A stretch of DNA of 64,000 nucleotides. Source: Chloroflexota bacterium (GTDB lineage: Bacteria > Chloroflexota > Anaerolineae > SpSt-313). Positions within the stretch are counted from its first letter, which is position 1. The number at the start of each line of letters is the position of its first letter. Under the pieces are notes generated by a model that was given only the letters and a program-made list of their open reading frames with translations, was not told the DNA's origin and did not search any database. The translations under genes were made by a program, and so were the position numbers. Where the stretch lies: NCBI GenBank assembly GCA_029553955.1, contig JAKPJZ010000096.1:1-64000 (forward strand), in the 5' to 3' direction. Below, piece after piece: positions 40,302 through 49,533 of this stretch.

Positions 40302-41603
40302 CTAATACGTCCCGGCCGAGCTGAAGGTGCCCTGACCCTTGAGATAGCAGTCGAAGAACCTCAAGCAGGCCCTGTTGATGGCCTCGAGGCAGTCTGCGGC
40401 GCCGGTGGTCGATGCGTGGCCGTTGAGCAGGCGCGTCAGGATTGGGCTGGCAAGGGAGAGGTCGGTGAGGGACAGATGGCCGACGCCGCCGATATGGACG
40501 TTGAAAGCCGCCGGATTGGTGCCGGCAAGCAGGGCGTGGTTTTCGGCGTACTGCGGCCATTCGCCGAGGTGGCCCCATGAGTCGTCGGAGTACACGTTGA
40601 GCACGGGCACGGGATACGGGGCGTCTGTGAAGGCAAACTCGCCGTTCTCGACCCCCTCGATGTCGTACATGAATGGGGATTCGAGTGCCATGACCGCGCC
40701 GATGTCGGGCCTCGCTCTGCCGATGCCAAGGGCCGCCGAGCCGCCGAGGGAATGCCCCATGACGCCGATGCGCGCGGTGTCCACGAGCCTGTACGCCCTG
40801 TCGGCAGCGCTATCTCTTGCTTCGGACAGTATGTGATCGAGCACACAGTCGATGTCGCCCATGCGTATTCCCATCCACTTCTGATAGCACGCATGGCTGA
40901 ACTGCCTGTCGGATCCGTTGAGCTCGGCCATCAGTTCCTGCATAAAGTCCGGGTTCAGGAACGCCGTATGCCCGTCTTCGCCGGTGGTAAAGAAGCACTG
41001 GTAGGTGTGGTCGATGGAGCAGACAACGTAGCCGTGGCTGGCGAGCTCGGTGTAGAGCGTTTCGTTGCTCGTCTTGGTGCCGAGCGAGCCATGGGAGAAG
41101 ACGATGAGTGGATACGTGCCGCCCGCATCGTCGGGATACCACAGTTCGACGTTGAGCTTTCTATAGTCGCCGGTGTTGGTGTAGGTCTCGATGCGGTTGG
41201 TGTCGGTATAGGTGTAGCTTGCGGTGGCGACCCGGTATTGGCCTGTGGGCTCGAGCGGGCTGTACTGCGGGAATATGATTGCCGGGAGTGTGACCACGAA
41301 GATGAGGGCCGTCATGCCGGCGCCCCTCACGGCGACACGCGCCGCACTATAGGCGTGTTCTTCTTCCTTCTTGCGGAGCAAGGAGATGGCGCCGAGCACG
41401 GCCAGCAGAAGCAGCAAGGCGGCCAGCGCATAGTAGCGGAAGCTCCAGTCGATGACGGGCAGCACGGCGAGCAGCACAAGGCCGGCGAAGGCTGCGATTC
41501 TGATGATGCTTCGCGCTCTTGACTGGTACGACCGTGTGCTGATGCAATAGAGTGCAAAGGCGATTTCGACGGCAACGGCCGCTAGGACAACAAGAATACC
41601 CAT
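40302..41603 (-). CDS. Membrane-anchored alpha/beta hydrolase (PAF-acetylhydrolase/dienelactone hydrolase type)
   Basis: A 433-residue protein. Four hydrophobic helices occupy about 1-115. The hydrolase domain then starts with LNVELWYPDDAGGTYPLIVFSHGSLG, has the nucleophile elbow GHSLGGSA (Ser285), an acid in VYSDDSW and a His in GVGHLSL. This resembles platelet-activating-factor acetylhydrolase-like esterases. GC content is visibly lower than in the neighbours and Tyr/Thr/Asn are more frequent, which suggests acquisition from another lineage. Monocistronic. Confidence 0.8.
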   Translation of the reverse strand: MGILVVLAAVAVEIAFALYCISTRSYQSRARSIIRIAAFAGLVLLAVLPVIDWSFRYYALAALLLLLAVLGAISLLRKKEEEHAYSAARVAVRGAGMTALIFVVTLPAIIFPQYSPLEPTGQYRVATASYTYTDTNRIETYTNTGDYRKLNVELWYPDDAGGTYPLIVFSHGSLGTKTSNETLYTELASHGYVVCSIDHTYQCFFTTGEDGHTAFLNPDFMQELMAELNGSDRQFSHACYQKWMGIRMGDIDCVLDHILSEARDSAADRAYRLVDTARIGVMGHSLGGSAALGIGRARPDIGAVMALESPFMYDIEGVENGEFAFTDAPYPVPVLNVYSDDSWGHLGEWPQYAENHALLAGTNPAAFNVHIGGVGHLSLTDLSLASPILTRLLNGHASTTGAADCLEAINRACLRFFDCYLKGQGTFSSAGTY

Positions 41604-41865
41604 TGAACCCGTCCTCTGCTAGTATGACAACCGTACTTGGTGCGGGCGGTTGGCGGCGATCTGGGCGGATGCGGAGCGCCTGCCCGGCCGTCGCAGGAGC
41701 GCCGAGAGGCGCAAGCCATTCGGCCGAGGACGCCTGGCCTGCCCCTGCACAATGTCGAGAGTGGCGATGGATCGCGAACCGCCCCGACAAGGTATCTCAC
41801 CGATTTCCATGGCAGGAAGTCGATTGGCAAAAACTCGGTCAGGGGTCTGTCCATGCCGCGGCCAG

Positions 41866-42006
41866 GGGCCCCCCTACCGTTCCCCCGTCGCGGGGGAATT
41901 GAGTCGCACGACCGCGCCCTGTGTGGCGAAAAAGTGGCAGACGAGCGGTGCGGTGCGGCGGAAGGCAGCCCAATTCCCCCGCGACGGGGGAACGGTAGGG
42001 GGGCCC
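41866..42006. repeat. Family H inverted repeat with 36-bp perfect arms
   Basis: GGGCCCCCCTACCGTTCCCC... to GGGGGAATTG (41866-41901) is exactly inverted at 41971-42006. The same block occurs once more, near 63389-63421. The gap 41604-42123 holds no convincing gene besides this. Confidence 0.85.
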
Positions 42007-42123
42007 AGCCTGCGGGAGGCGGAATCATCCGTCGGCCGCGGCGCGAGCTGCACCTAGTTATTGCCAGAAGGCCGGTGCTGGCCGCCCGTCATGGAAAACG
42101 GTGTGTCTGGTTGGTACGGCCGG

Positions 42124-43236
42124 TCATCCTTCGTGGGCTTGGTGGTTCCCCGTTTTCCCCGCCACTTCATCCACAAAGCGCGCCAGCTCGGCCTTAAAGT
42201 GCGGCACGTCAAAGGCCTCGGCGTGGCGGCGCAGGGCGGTGGGGTCGTAGCGCGCGGGGTCGAAGTTGCGGATGGCCTCGGCGAGCGCCTCGACCGTCTG
42301 CTCGTGGAAGAAGGCGCCGGTCTGGCCTTCGACCACCGTCTCCAGCGCGCCGCCGCCGGCGTAGGCGATGACCGGCCGGCCCGAGGCGTTGGCCTCGAGC
42401 GGCGCGATGCCGAAATCCTCCTCTCCGGGCCAGAGAAAGGCGCGGCAGCGCGCGAGCAGGCGCTTGCGCTCGGCATCGGAGACGCGGCCGAGAAAGCGCA
42501 CGGTGGGCCCGGCCAGGCGCTCGAGGGCGGCGCGGTCGCGGCCATCGCCGGCGATGACGAGCGGCAGGCGCAGCCGGTTGCAGGCGCTGATGGCCAGGTC
42601 GATGCGGCGGTAGGGCACCAGGCGGCCCAGGATGAGGTAATAGTCGTCGACCTCGTCGCTGGGGCTAAAGGCTGCGGCGTCGACCGGGGGAAAGATCACC
42701 CGCGACGGGCGGCCATAGTGCCGGGCGATGCGCGCCTGCACGGCCTCGGAGATGGCCACGAAGTGGTCGACCCCAGCGGCGGCACGCGCGTCCCAGGCGC
42801 GCAACGGCTTGAGCACGATGGGCAGCAGTGTGCGCGCGGCGCGGCCCATCTGCTCGCGCCGGGCGTAGGCGTCATAATCCCACAGGAAGCGCGCCGGGGT
42901 GAGGCAGTAGCAGATGTGCGGCGTCGCCGGCGGCACGTGCACGCCGTGGGCAAAGGCGCTGGTGATGCTCAGCACCAGGTCATAACCCTCCAGCCGCAGC
43001 GACTCAAAACCCCAGGGGTAGAGCGGCAGGAAGGGCTGGTGGTGCCGCTTGATCAGGGGCAGCCGGTCGAGGAACGAGGGACGGATGTCCCACGTGCGGT
43101 AGCGCTCGGGCAGCGCCTCGGGCCAGTACATCGACGTGTAGACCGGCGCCTCGGGGTACATCTCGTGTACCACCTCGAGCACCCGCTCGGCCCCGCCGTA
43201 TTGATTCAACCAGGAGCAGACAATCGCTACGTTCAA
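42124..43236 (-). CDS. Glycosyltransferase family 4 protein
   Basis: A 370-residue GT-B enzyme with a TTG start after AGAGGGG. It opens LNVAIVCSWLNQYGGAERVLEVVHEMYP, has CYCLTPARFLWDYD mid-domain, and in the donor half YYLILGRLVPYRRIDLAI and FLWPGEEDFGIAPLEANASGRPVIA, the E-x7-E motif of mannosyltransferase-like GT4 enzymes. It probably acts in exopolysaccharide or glycolipid assembly with the other glycan genes. Its upstream gap (43262-43350) carries degraded family E flank sequence. Confidence 0.85.
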   Translation of the reverse strand: MNVAIVCSWLNQYGGAERVLEVVHEMYPEAPVYTSMYWPEALPERYRTWDIRPSFLDRLPLIKRHHQPFLPLYPWGFESLRLEGYDLVLSITSAFAHGVHVPPATPHICYCLTPARFLWDYDAYARREQMGRAARTLLPIVLKPLRAWDARAAAGVDHFVAISEAVQARIARHYGRPSRVIFPPVDAAAFSPSDEVDDYYLILGRLVPYRRIDLAISACNRLRLPLVIAGDGRDRAALERLAGPTVRFLGRVSDAERKRLLARCRAFLWPGEEDFGIAPLEANASGRPVIAYAGGGALETVVEGQTGAFFHEQTVEALAEAIRNFDPARYDPTALRRHAEAFDVPHFKAELARFVDEVAGKTGNHQAHEG

Positions 43237-43261
43237 GGCTACCCCTCTACGACGACAACCG

Positions 43262-43350
43262 TACCATCCGGGTGCCCCGCTTCGCACTGTGCCGGAACCG
43301 AGCCGTTGTGGGGCGTATGAGGCGGGCGGATGCGAAGCATGCCAGCCGGC
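43262..43350. repeat. Core-less remnant of a family E element
   Basis: CCGCTTCGCAC...GTGCCGGAACCG and GGATGCGAAGCATGCCAGCCGGCA resemble the outer boxes of family E, but the long palindrome is absent. Confidence 0.5.
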
Positions 43351-43408
43351 AGTTGCCCGGATGACACGCGGCAGCCAGCACCTTGAAGTGCCAGGTACGG
43401 CTAACGTG

Positions 43409-44773
43409 CTATTTGCCGATACAAAAGTCAGTGAATATCTTCGCCACCAGGTCCTCGCCCACCGTCTCGCCGGTGATCTCGCCGAGGGCAGCGACGGCGG
43501 CACGCAGGTCGATGGCGACGCAATCGTCGGGCCAGCCCTCGCGGCGGGCGCACGCGGCGGCGTCGACGTGCTCGCGGGCGCGGCGCAGCGCCTCGACATG
43601 GCGCGGGCGGCTGACGAGGGGCGTGTCGTCGGCCTGCAGCCGGCCGGCCAGGATGGTGTCGAGCAGGGCCTGCTCCAGCGCGTCGAGCCCCTGGCCTGTC
43701 AGCGCCGAGATGCGCACCGCGCGCCGGCCCGGCAGCAGTGCCTCGCCGCCGGTGGCCGGCGGCAGGTCGCACTTGTTGACCACGAGCAGCGCCTCGCGGC
43801 CGGCGAGCTCGGCGGCGATGGCCCGGTCGCGCGCATCGGGCGGCTGCGAGCCGTCGACGACCAGCAGCGCCAGGCCGGCTGTAGCGAGGGCGGCCCGGCT
43901 GCGCGCCACGCCCAATCGCTCCACTGGATCGGCGGAATCGTTGATGCCCGCGGTATCGACGAGCACCAGCGGCACGTCGCCCACGACGACGCTCTCCTCC
44001 AGCGTGTCGCGCGTGGTGCCGGGGATGGCGGTGACGATGGCGCGGTCGGCGCGCAGCAGCGCATTCAGCAGGCTCGACTTGCCCACGTTGGGCCGGCCGA
44101 CGATGGCGGTGCGGATGCCCTGGCGGTAGGCCAGACCCCGCTCGGCGCCTGCGAGCAGCGCGTCGAGCGCCGCGGCCGCCTCGGCGAGCGCGGCCGGCAG
44201 GTCGCAGGGGGGGATCTCGTCACCGGGATAGTCGATGGCCGCTTCGAGGTGGGCCAGGGCCTCGAGCAGGCCGCCGCGCACCGCGCGCACGCGGTCAGAG
44301 AGTTGCCCGCCGAGCTGGCCCATGGCCGTCTGCAGGCCCGCCCGGCTGCGGGCGCGCACCACGTCGACCACCGCCTCGGCCTGCGCCAGGTCGAGGCGCC
44401 CGTTGAGGAAGGCGCGCAGGGTGAACTCGCCCGGCTCGGCCAGGCGCGCGCCCTGCTGCAGGCACAGCGTCAGCACCTGGCGCAGCGGCTCGGGGCCACC
44501 GTGGCAGTGGATTTCGGCCACATCCTGCCGCGTATAGGTGTGCGGCGCGGGCATGCACACTGCGAGCACCTCGTCGACCATGGCGCCGCTTGCAGGGTCG
44601 ACGACGTGGCCGTAGCACAGGCGCCAGGGCTGCCACTCGCTCGCGCGCGCGAGCACGACCAGGCGGCGCACGATGCGCAGCGCCTCGGGGCCGCTCAGAC
44701 GGATGATGCCGATGCCGCCCTCACCCGCGGGCGTGGCGATGGCGGCGATGGTATCATCCAGACTCCAGTCCAT
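43409..44773 (-). CDS. mnmE: tRNA uridine-5-carboxymethylaminomethyl modification GTPase
   Basis: A 454-residue enzyme that, with MnmG, modifies U34 of tRNAs. It starts MDWSLDDTIAAIATPAGEGGIG with AAGGAGAGGT upstream. The N-terminal folate domain, helical domain and inserted G domain (GRPNVGKSSLLN G1, DTAGIND G3, NKCDLP G4) are in order. The C-terminus ends in FCIGK, the invariant Cys-Ile-Gly-Lys of the family. Full length. Confidence 0.96.
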   Translation of the reverse strand: MDWSLDDTIAAIATPAGEGGIGIIRLSGPEALRIVRRLVVLARASEWQPWRLCYGHVVDPASGAMVDEVLAVCMPAPHTYTRQDVAEIHCHGGPEPLRQVLTLCLQQGARLAEPGEFTLRAFLNGRLDLAQAEAVVDVVRARSRAGLQTAMGQLGGQLSDRVRAVRGGLLEALAHLEAAIDYPGDEIPPCDLPAALAEAAAALDALLAGAERGLAYRQGIRTAIVGRPNVGKSSLLNALLRADRAIVTAIPGTTRDTLEESVVVGDVPLVLVDTAGINDSADPVERLGVARSRAALATAGLALLVVDGSQPPDARDRAIAAELAGREALLVVNKCDLPPATGGEALLPGRRAVRISALTGQGLDALEQALLDTILAGRLQADDTPLVSRPRHVEALRRAREHVDAAACARREGWPDDCVAIDLRAAVAALGEITGETVGEDLVAKIFTDFCIGK

Positions 44774-44792
44774 ACCTCTCCTTCCACCGGCC

Positions 44793-44821
44793 ATGTTACC
44801 ATAGTGCCTGGCGGTGGTCAA
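44793..44821 (-). promoter_or_regulatory. mnmE promoter
   Basis: On the minus strand TTGACC (44816-44821) and TAACAT (44793-44798) are 17 nt apart; expected start near 44787. Confidence 0.6.
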
Positions 44822-44939
44822 GTATCCGTGAGCACTTCCGGTCCTGGTGGCAGCCGGGCCATGTGCGTTGCCGCCGCCCCTTGGGCGCCGACGAATATGT
44901 GCAGATGTATGCCCTCGCGCGCCCGGCCCTACGCCAGGA

Positions 44940-45037
44940 GGGGTTTTGGCGGGTTGGTTGGCCCTGCAGGCTGCCCCTGGCGCGCCCGCGGGCGCGCCAG
45001 GGGCAGCCTGCAGGGCCAACCAACCCGCCAAAACCCC
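44940..45037. repeat. Family E palindrome E6 (98 bp, perfect)
   Basis: GGGGTTTTGGCGGGTTGG...GGCGCGCCCG meets its exact complement without a loop. The right flank GAACCGGGCTAGCGCATCGC plus GTGAAAGCCGGT is the family box. It lies between divergent mnmE and aspS. Confidence 0.95.
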
Positions 45038-45156
45038 CATATGGGGCTGAACCGGGCTAGCGCATCGCGTGAAAGCCGGTCGCCACCATACCCCTTTGGC
45101 CTGAACCGGGTGGTGGCGCAGCTAGATAGCCGGCTGTCCCCTGAGGTTGGCTATCG

Positions 45157-45185
45157 CTTGACCAGGCCCGCCGCCTGTGGTATAC
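45157..45185 (+). promoter_or_regulatory. aspS promoter
   Basis: TTGACC (45157-45162) and TATACC (45180-45185) are 17 nt apart; start near 45192, GGGAGG ribosome-binding site at 45210-45215. Confidence 0.6.
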
Positions 45186-45220
45186 CCACGGCATTGTGGT
45201 AGGAGTGATGGGAGGCCGAG

Positions 45221-46522
45221 ATGGAACGCATCATGACGACCCAGTTGGCCGAGCATATCGGCGAGCGGGTGCTCTTGCAGGGCTGGCGCTTCCGGCTGCG
45301 CCGGCTGGGCGGCATCAACTTTTTGGCGCTGCGCGACGGCTGGGGCATCGCCCAGGCGGTGCTCGACGAGGCCGACGAGGTGGCCACAGTGGCGCCGCTG
45401 CCCGACGAGTCGGTGCTGGCGATTGAGGGTGTGGTGGCCATTGCGCCGCAGGCGCCGGGCGGTTTTGAGTTGCGCGAATGCCGCGTGCACGTCCTCTCGC
45501 CGGCCGAGGCGCCGCCGCCCTTTGAGCTGAACAAGCGGGTGTTCAAGCCTGGCCTCGACGTGTTCCTCGACCACGCCGCCGTCGGCCTGCGCCAGCCGCA
45601 AAAGCGGGCCATCTTCCGCCTGGGCGCGGCCATCATGCACGCCTACCGCGGCTACCTCTACGGCGAGGGTTTTACCGAGATCCAGACGCCCAAGCTCGTT
45701 GGCACCGCCACCGAAGGCGGCGCCAACGTCTTCCCGGTCGACTACCTGGGGCGCACGGCCTACCTGGCGCAGAGCCCCCAGTTCTACAAGCAGATCATGG
45801 TGGGGGTCTATGAGCGCGTGTTCGAGGTGGGGCCGGTCTTTCGCGCCGAGCCGCACAACACGGCGCGGCACATCAACGAGTACGTCAGCCTCGACGCCGA
45901 AATGGGCTTTGTCCACGACCATCACACCGTCATGGGCGTGCTCAGCGGCGTGATGCGCGCCATCGTCGGCCACCTGGGTGCCCACCACGAGCAGGACCTC
46001 GCGCTGCTCGAGGCCGCGCCGCCGCACGTGCCCGAGGCCATCCCCGAGGTCTACTTCCCCGAGGCGCTGGAGATGATCTGGCGGGAGACGGGGCGCGACG
46101 TGCGCGGCGAGCCCGACCTGGCGCCGGAGGACGAGCGCTGGCTGGGCGAGTGGGCGCGCGAGCGCTACGAGTCGGACTGGGTCTTTGTCACCGGCTACCC
46201 GATGGCCAAGCGGCCGTTCTATACCCACCCCAACCCGGCCGACCCGGCCTACTCCAACAGCTTCGACCTGCTCTTCCGCGGTACCGAGCTCGTCACCGGC
46301 GGCCAGCGGCTGCACCGCTATGAGGACTATGTCGCCGCGCTGGAGGCGCGGAGGCTGAACCCGGAGGATTTCGCCGGCTACCTCGAGGCCTTCCGCCACG
46401 GTATGCCGCCCCACGGCGGCTTTGCCATCGGCCTGGAGCGCTTCCTGATGCAGCTCCTGGGCCTGGCCAACATCCGCGAGACCACGCTCTTCCCGCGCGA
46501 TCTCACGCGCCTCGCGCCATGA
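45221..46522 (+). CDS. aspS: Aspartyl-tRNA synthetase, archaeal type
   Basis: A 433-residue class II synthetase. The N-terminal OB fold is followed directly by the catalytic core: motif 2 FRAEPHNTARHINEY and motif 3 GFAIGLERFLMQLLG. The short length and absence of the large GAD insertion of bacterial AspRS (about 590 residues) place it with archaeal/eukaryal-type and bacterial AspS2 enzymes, some of which also charge tRNA-Asn. Such enzymes then need GatCAB, which is not in this window. The alternative start 12 nt downstream (MTTQLAEHIG) is possible. Confidence 0.9.
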   Translation: MERIMTTQLAEHIGERVLLQGWRFRLRRLGGINFLALRDGWGIAQAVLDEADEVATVAPLPDESVLAIEGVVAIAPQAPGGFELRECRVHVLSPAEAPPPFELNKRVFKPGLDVFLDHAAVGLRQPQKRAIFRLGAAIMHAYRGYLYGEGFTEIQTPKLVGTATEGGANVFPVDYLGRTAYLAQSPQFYKQIMVGVYERVFEVGPVFRAEPHNTARHINEYVSLDAEMGFVHDHHTVMGVLSGVMRAIVGHLGAHHEQDLALLEAAPPHVPEAIPEVYFPEALEMIWRETGRDVRGEPDLAPEDERWLGEWARERYESDWVFVTGYPMAKRPFYTHPNPADPAYSNSFDLLFRGTELVTGGQRLHRYEDYVAALEARRLNPEDFAGYLEAFRHGMPPHGGFAIGLERFLMQLLGLANIRETTLFPRDLTRLAP

Positions 46523-46624
46523 GGGGCGATTCACCGCAAAGGCGCCAAGGGAACGCGAAGGTACTCGCAATGACAGGCTCTCTACAGGTCTTGGTGGCGC
46601 TGTGTCTCCCAAAGGAGGATTCTC

Positions 46625-48082
46625 GTGACCCTCTCCCCTTCGGAAAAGCTCTCCTGGTGGCGCAAGATCGGCTATGGCCTGGGCGATATCTATGGCGGCG
46701 GCTCGGGCGTCATCATCAGCTTCTACTACCTGTACTTCCTGACCGACGTCGTGCGCCTGAGCCCCGGCCTGGCAGGCACGGTGATCCTCATCAGCAAGGT
46801 GTACGACGCCATCACCGACCCCTTTGAGGGGGTGCTCGCCGACCGCACACGCACCGTGCTGGGCCGGCGCCGGCCCTATCTCCTCCTTGGCATCCCCTTT
46901 GTCTTTCTCTCATTCTTTGCGCTGTTCTTTCCGTTCAACGCGCCGGCCGAGGCGCAGCGCTTTGCGCTGGTCATCGGCTCCTACCTCTTCTTCTCGACCG
47001 TGGTCAGCATCGTCACGCTCAACTATAGCGCGCTCCAGGCGGAATTGACGCTCGACTATCACGAGCGCACTACGCTCAGCTCGGTGCGCATCTTCTTCTC
47101 GACGCTGTCGTCGATCCTGTGCGCGCTCTTGCCGCTCGAGATCGTGAAACAGTTCGCCGACATGCGGCAGGGCTATATCGTGATGGGGCTGGCCTTCGGC
47201 GCCTTCTTTGCGCTGCCTTTCATCGCTACCGTCATCACGACGCGCGAGCGCAAGGCATTCCAAAAGCCCCCGGCCAGGTTCAACTGGAGGCAGGCCTTTG
47301 TCGAGCCCTTCCAGGTGCGCACCTTCGTCTGCGCGCTGATGATGTACCTGCTGGCGTTTGTGGCCATGGATACGGTCAGCAGCGTGCTGGTCTACTTTAT
47401 GAAGTACTATCTCGGGCGCGGCGACGAGGCCAACTATGTCAGCGGCGCGCTGCTCGTGGCCCAGGTGGCCGTCTTGCCGCTCTACGTGGCGCTGAGCCGG
47501 CGCATCGGCAAGTCGCGTGGCTACAGCCTGGGGGCGGCGCTGTGGATGGTGGCGATGCTGACGAGCCTCTTGATGGCGCCAGAGAGCCCCGTGTGGGTGA
47601 TCTACGGCTTTGCGCTGCTCATCGGCCTGGCCACCGGCGGCATCGTGGTGATGATCTATGCCATCTTTCCCGATATCCCTGACGTGGACGAGCTGCAGAG
47701 TGGCGAGCGGCGCGAGGGCATCTTCTCGGCGCTGGTCACCTTCACCCGCAAGCTCAGCTCGGCGCTGGCCATCTTCATGGTCTCGCAGGTCATCGGCCTG
47801 GCCGGCTATGTACGGCCGGTGGAGCAGGTGGTGGGCGGCGCCACCAAGCTGATCGAGCAGGCCCAGCCCGCCGGGTTCGTGCTGGCGCTGCGGCTGATCT
47901 TTGTGCTGGCGCCGTTGGTGCTGCTGGCGCTGGCGCTCGTCTTTGCCGGGCGCTACCCGCTGACGGCGGAGCGCCACCGGCGGCTGAACGCGCTGCTCGA
48001 CAAGCGTCGTGCCGGCCAGGCGGATTCGCCGGAGATGGCAGAGGAAGCGGCCGAGCTGGCCCGTGTGCTGGCGCGAGGGTAG
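46625..48082 (+). CDS. GPH-family cation:sugar symporter (MelB-like MFS)
   Basis: A 485-residue permease with a GTG start after AAGGAGGATTCTC. The N-terminal KIGYGLGDIYGGG, DAITDPFEGVLADRTRT and GRRRPYLLLG motifs are those of the glycoside-pentoside-hexuronide family, in which the Asp residues bind the cation. About twelve helices are present. Uptake of a sugar, glycoside or glucuronide is likely. queD follows 16 nt downstream, apparently in the same transcript. Confidence 0.85.
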   Translation: MTLSPSEKLSWWRKIGYGLGDIYGGGSGVIISFYYLYFLTDVVRLSPGLAGTVILISKVYDAITDPFEGVLADRTRTVLGRRRPYLLLGIPFVFLSFFALFFPFNAPAEAQRFALVIGSYLFFSTVVSIVTLNYSALQAELTLDYHERTTLSSVRIFFSTLSSILCALLPLEIVKQFADMRQGYIVMGLAFGAFFALPFIATVITTRERKAFQKPPARFNWRQAFVEPFQVRTFVCALMMYLLAFVAMDTVSSVLVYFMKYYLGRGDEANYVSGALLVAQVAVLPLYVALSRRIGKSRGYSLGAALWMVAMLTSLLMAPESPVWVIYGFALLIGLATGGIVVMIYAIFPDIPDVDELQSGERREGIFSALVTFTRKLSSALAIFMVSQVIGLAGYVRPVEQVVGGATKLIEQAQPAGFVLALRLIFVLAPLVLLALALVFAGRYPLTAERHRRLNALLDKRRAGQADSPEMAEEAAELARVLARG

Positions 48083-48098
48083 ATCGAGAGGAGTGTGT

Positions 48099-48464
48099 AT
48101 GTACGAGGTCTGTGTTCGCCGACACTTTGACGCCGCGCATGCCCTGCGGGGCTACCAGGGGCGCTGCGAGAACCTGCACGGCCATCGCTATGAGGTGGTG
48201 GCCTGCGCGCAGAGCGATACGCTGAACGAGATCGGCCTGTCGCTTGACTTTACCGAGTTCAAGCGCGTCCTCGACGGCATCCTGGCGCGCTTTGACCACA
48301 CCAACCTGAACGAGACGCCGCCCTTCGACCAGATCAACCCTTCGGCCGAGAACATCGCCCGCACCATCTACCAGGCGCTGCGCGAGGCATTGCCCGCGGT
48401 GCGCCTGGCCTACGTGCAGGCGTACGAATCGCCCGATGCCTGGGCGACGTACCGCGAGGGGTGA
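48099..48464 (+). CDS. queD: 6-carboxy-5,6,7,8-tetrahydropterin synthase
   Basis: A 121-residue enzyme that makes carboxytetrahydropterin from dihydroneopterin triphosphate for queuosine/7-deazaguanine synthesis. It starts MYEVCVRRHFDAAH after GAGAGGAGTG. The zinc histidines are in HFDAAH and LHGHRYE, the catalytic Cys in GRCENLHGH, and DFTEFK and FDHTNLNE follow. Length and motifs are normal. Together with queA it shows that this organism has at least part of the queuosine pathway. Confidence 0.93.
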   Translation: MYEVCVRRHFDAAHALRGYQGRCENLHGHRYEVVACAQSDTLNEIGLSLDFTEFKRVLDGILARFDHTNLNETPPFDQINPSAENIARTIYQALREALPAVRLAYVQAYESPDAWATYREG

Positions 48465-48485
48465 CGGCCGATAGCGGATGGCTGG

Positions 48486-48623
48486 GTCACTGCTCAGCCT
48501 GTCATTGCGAGCCACGTTCGCTTCGCTCAGTGCAAGCTCCGCGAAGCAATCCCCAGCCATGCGCGTCACGGCCACGTTGGAGATTGCTTCGCTGCGGCTC
48601 GCAATGACAGGCTGAGCAGTTGC
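48486..48623. repeat. Family C MITE with 8-bp target duplication
   Basis: The ends GTCACTGCTCAGCCTGTCATTG and inverted CAATGACAGGCTGAGCAGTTGC are flanked on both sides by ATGGCTGG (48478-48485 and 48624-48631). Confidence 0.88.
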
Positions 48624-48673
48624 ATGGCTGGTAGCATATGGCTGATGGCCTATCCGTGGATACGCAGTGGGCG

Positions 48674-49111
48674 CTATAGGCCCAGGCCGGCGCAGGCCTC
48701 AGCGGGGTATTGCGCGTCGATCAGGCCGGCCACCCGCTCCCGCTGCTCCCGATCGAGCGTGACCAGGCAGGTCCCGAAGCGCAGGGCAACGGCGGCATAG
48801 ACGGCGTCGCTGCCACGCAGCCCACACTGCCCGGCGATGTCGGCAGCGACCTGGGCCAGGGCTCTGTCCAGCGGCACCAAGATCGTATGCGTCAGGCCAG
48901 CGATTGCCGTCACAAGGTGCCGGGCGGGCCCGGTACCGCTGGCCCTCCCGGCGGCGCCCCCAACCTCAGGCAGCAGCAGAGTGGGTGCGATGATAGGGAC
49001 GGCATTGGCTTGCAGGTGCGCCAGGAAGCGTTGGCTATCGAAGTGGCTCTTCTCTTGCGCGCGAGCGGCGCTGAGAAAGACGCTGGCATCTACGACGAAT
49101 GTCGCTGGCAT
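48674..49111 (-). CDS. PIN-domain toxin (VapC-like)
   Basis: A 145-residue PIN ribonuclease. The acidic active-site residues are visible in FVVDASVF (first Asp), LLPEVGG (Glu), RGSDAVY (Asp) and LVTLDREQ (last Asp). It starts 8 nt after the antitoxin stop and so is translationally linked to it. The usual target class is tRNA or rRNA; the specific target is unknown. Confidence 0.85.
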   Translation of the reverse strand: MPATFVVDASVFLSAARAQEKSHFDSQRFLAHLQANAVPIIAPTLLLPEVGGAAGRASGTGPARHLVTAIAGLTHTILVPLDRALAQVAADIAGQCGLRGSDAVYAAVALRFGTCLVTLDREQRERVAGLIDAQYPAEACAGLGL

Positions 49112-49119
49112 GGCCGGCC

Positions 49120-49380
49120 TCAGCGCCGCATCTCTGACAGCAGCTCGACGGCGCTCTGCGGGGCCTGCCAGTTGCGGCTGATCTCCTCGCCGGCGCGCAG
49201 GAAAGCCTGCCATGCCTCATGGCTTTCCGTAGGGGCTGCGCTCTCGGCGTTCTCCACCGGAATCAGCAGGGCCACCGGCCGCCCGCGGCGCGTAATGGTG
49301 TAGCGCTTGCGGTGCTCTTTCACTTCATGCACAACCTCCGACGCACGCGTCTTCAGATCGCGGATTCCGATTTCGCCCAT
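49120..49380 (-). CDS. Phd/YefM-family antitoxin
   Basis: An 86-residue protein. MGEIGIRDLKTRASEVVHEV and RYTITRRGRPVALLIPV are the Phd DNA-binding fold; the C-terminal part should wrap the PIN toxin. GGAGGCGAGCC precedes the ATG. The pair should autorepress at the promoter just upstream, where an inverted GTAGT/ACTAC lies. Confidence 0.87.
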   Translation of the reverse strand: MGEIGIRDLKTRASEVVHEVKEHRKRYTITRRGRPVALLIPVENAESAAPTESHEAWQAFLRAGEEISRNWQAPQSAVELLSEMRR

Positions 49381-49393
49381 GGCTCGCCTCCAA

Positions 49394-49442
49394 GTAGTTC
49401 GTTCCGTGACTACATCATAGCGTATTCTGCAGTATCTGTCAA
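49394..49442 (-). promoter_or_regulatory. Promoter and probable operator of the toxin-antitoxin pair
   Basis: On the minus strand TTGACA (49437-49442) and TATGAT (49414-49419) are exactly 17 nt apart. GTAGT (49394-49398) and ACTAC (49409-49413) form an inverted repeat over the start region, suitable for Phd binding. Confidence 0.65.
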
Positions 49443-49533
49443 CGCCGATGCCCACGAATGCCTGAAGGTCGTCATCCTTACTGGTGATAGCTGGGCATTG
49501 CCCGCTGCCACCATCCGGCTCTCGCCCGGGATA

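Noticed and set aside
41637-42197. Plus-strand open frame of 186 residues
   Set aside because: It runs through the family H inverted repeat and into the antisense of the GT4 gene; no ribosome-binding site or domain.
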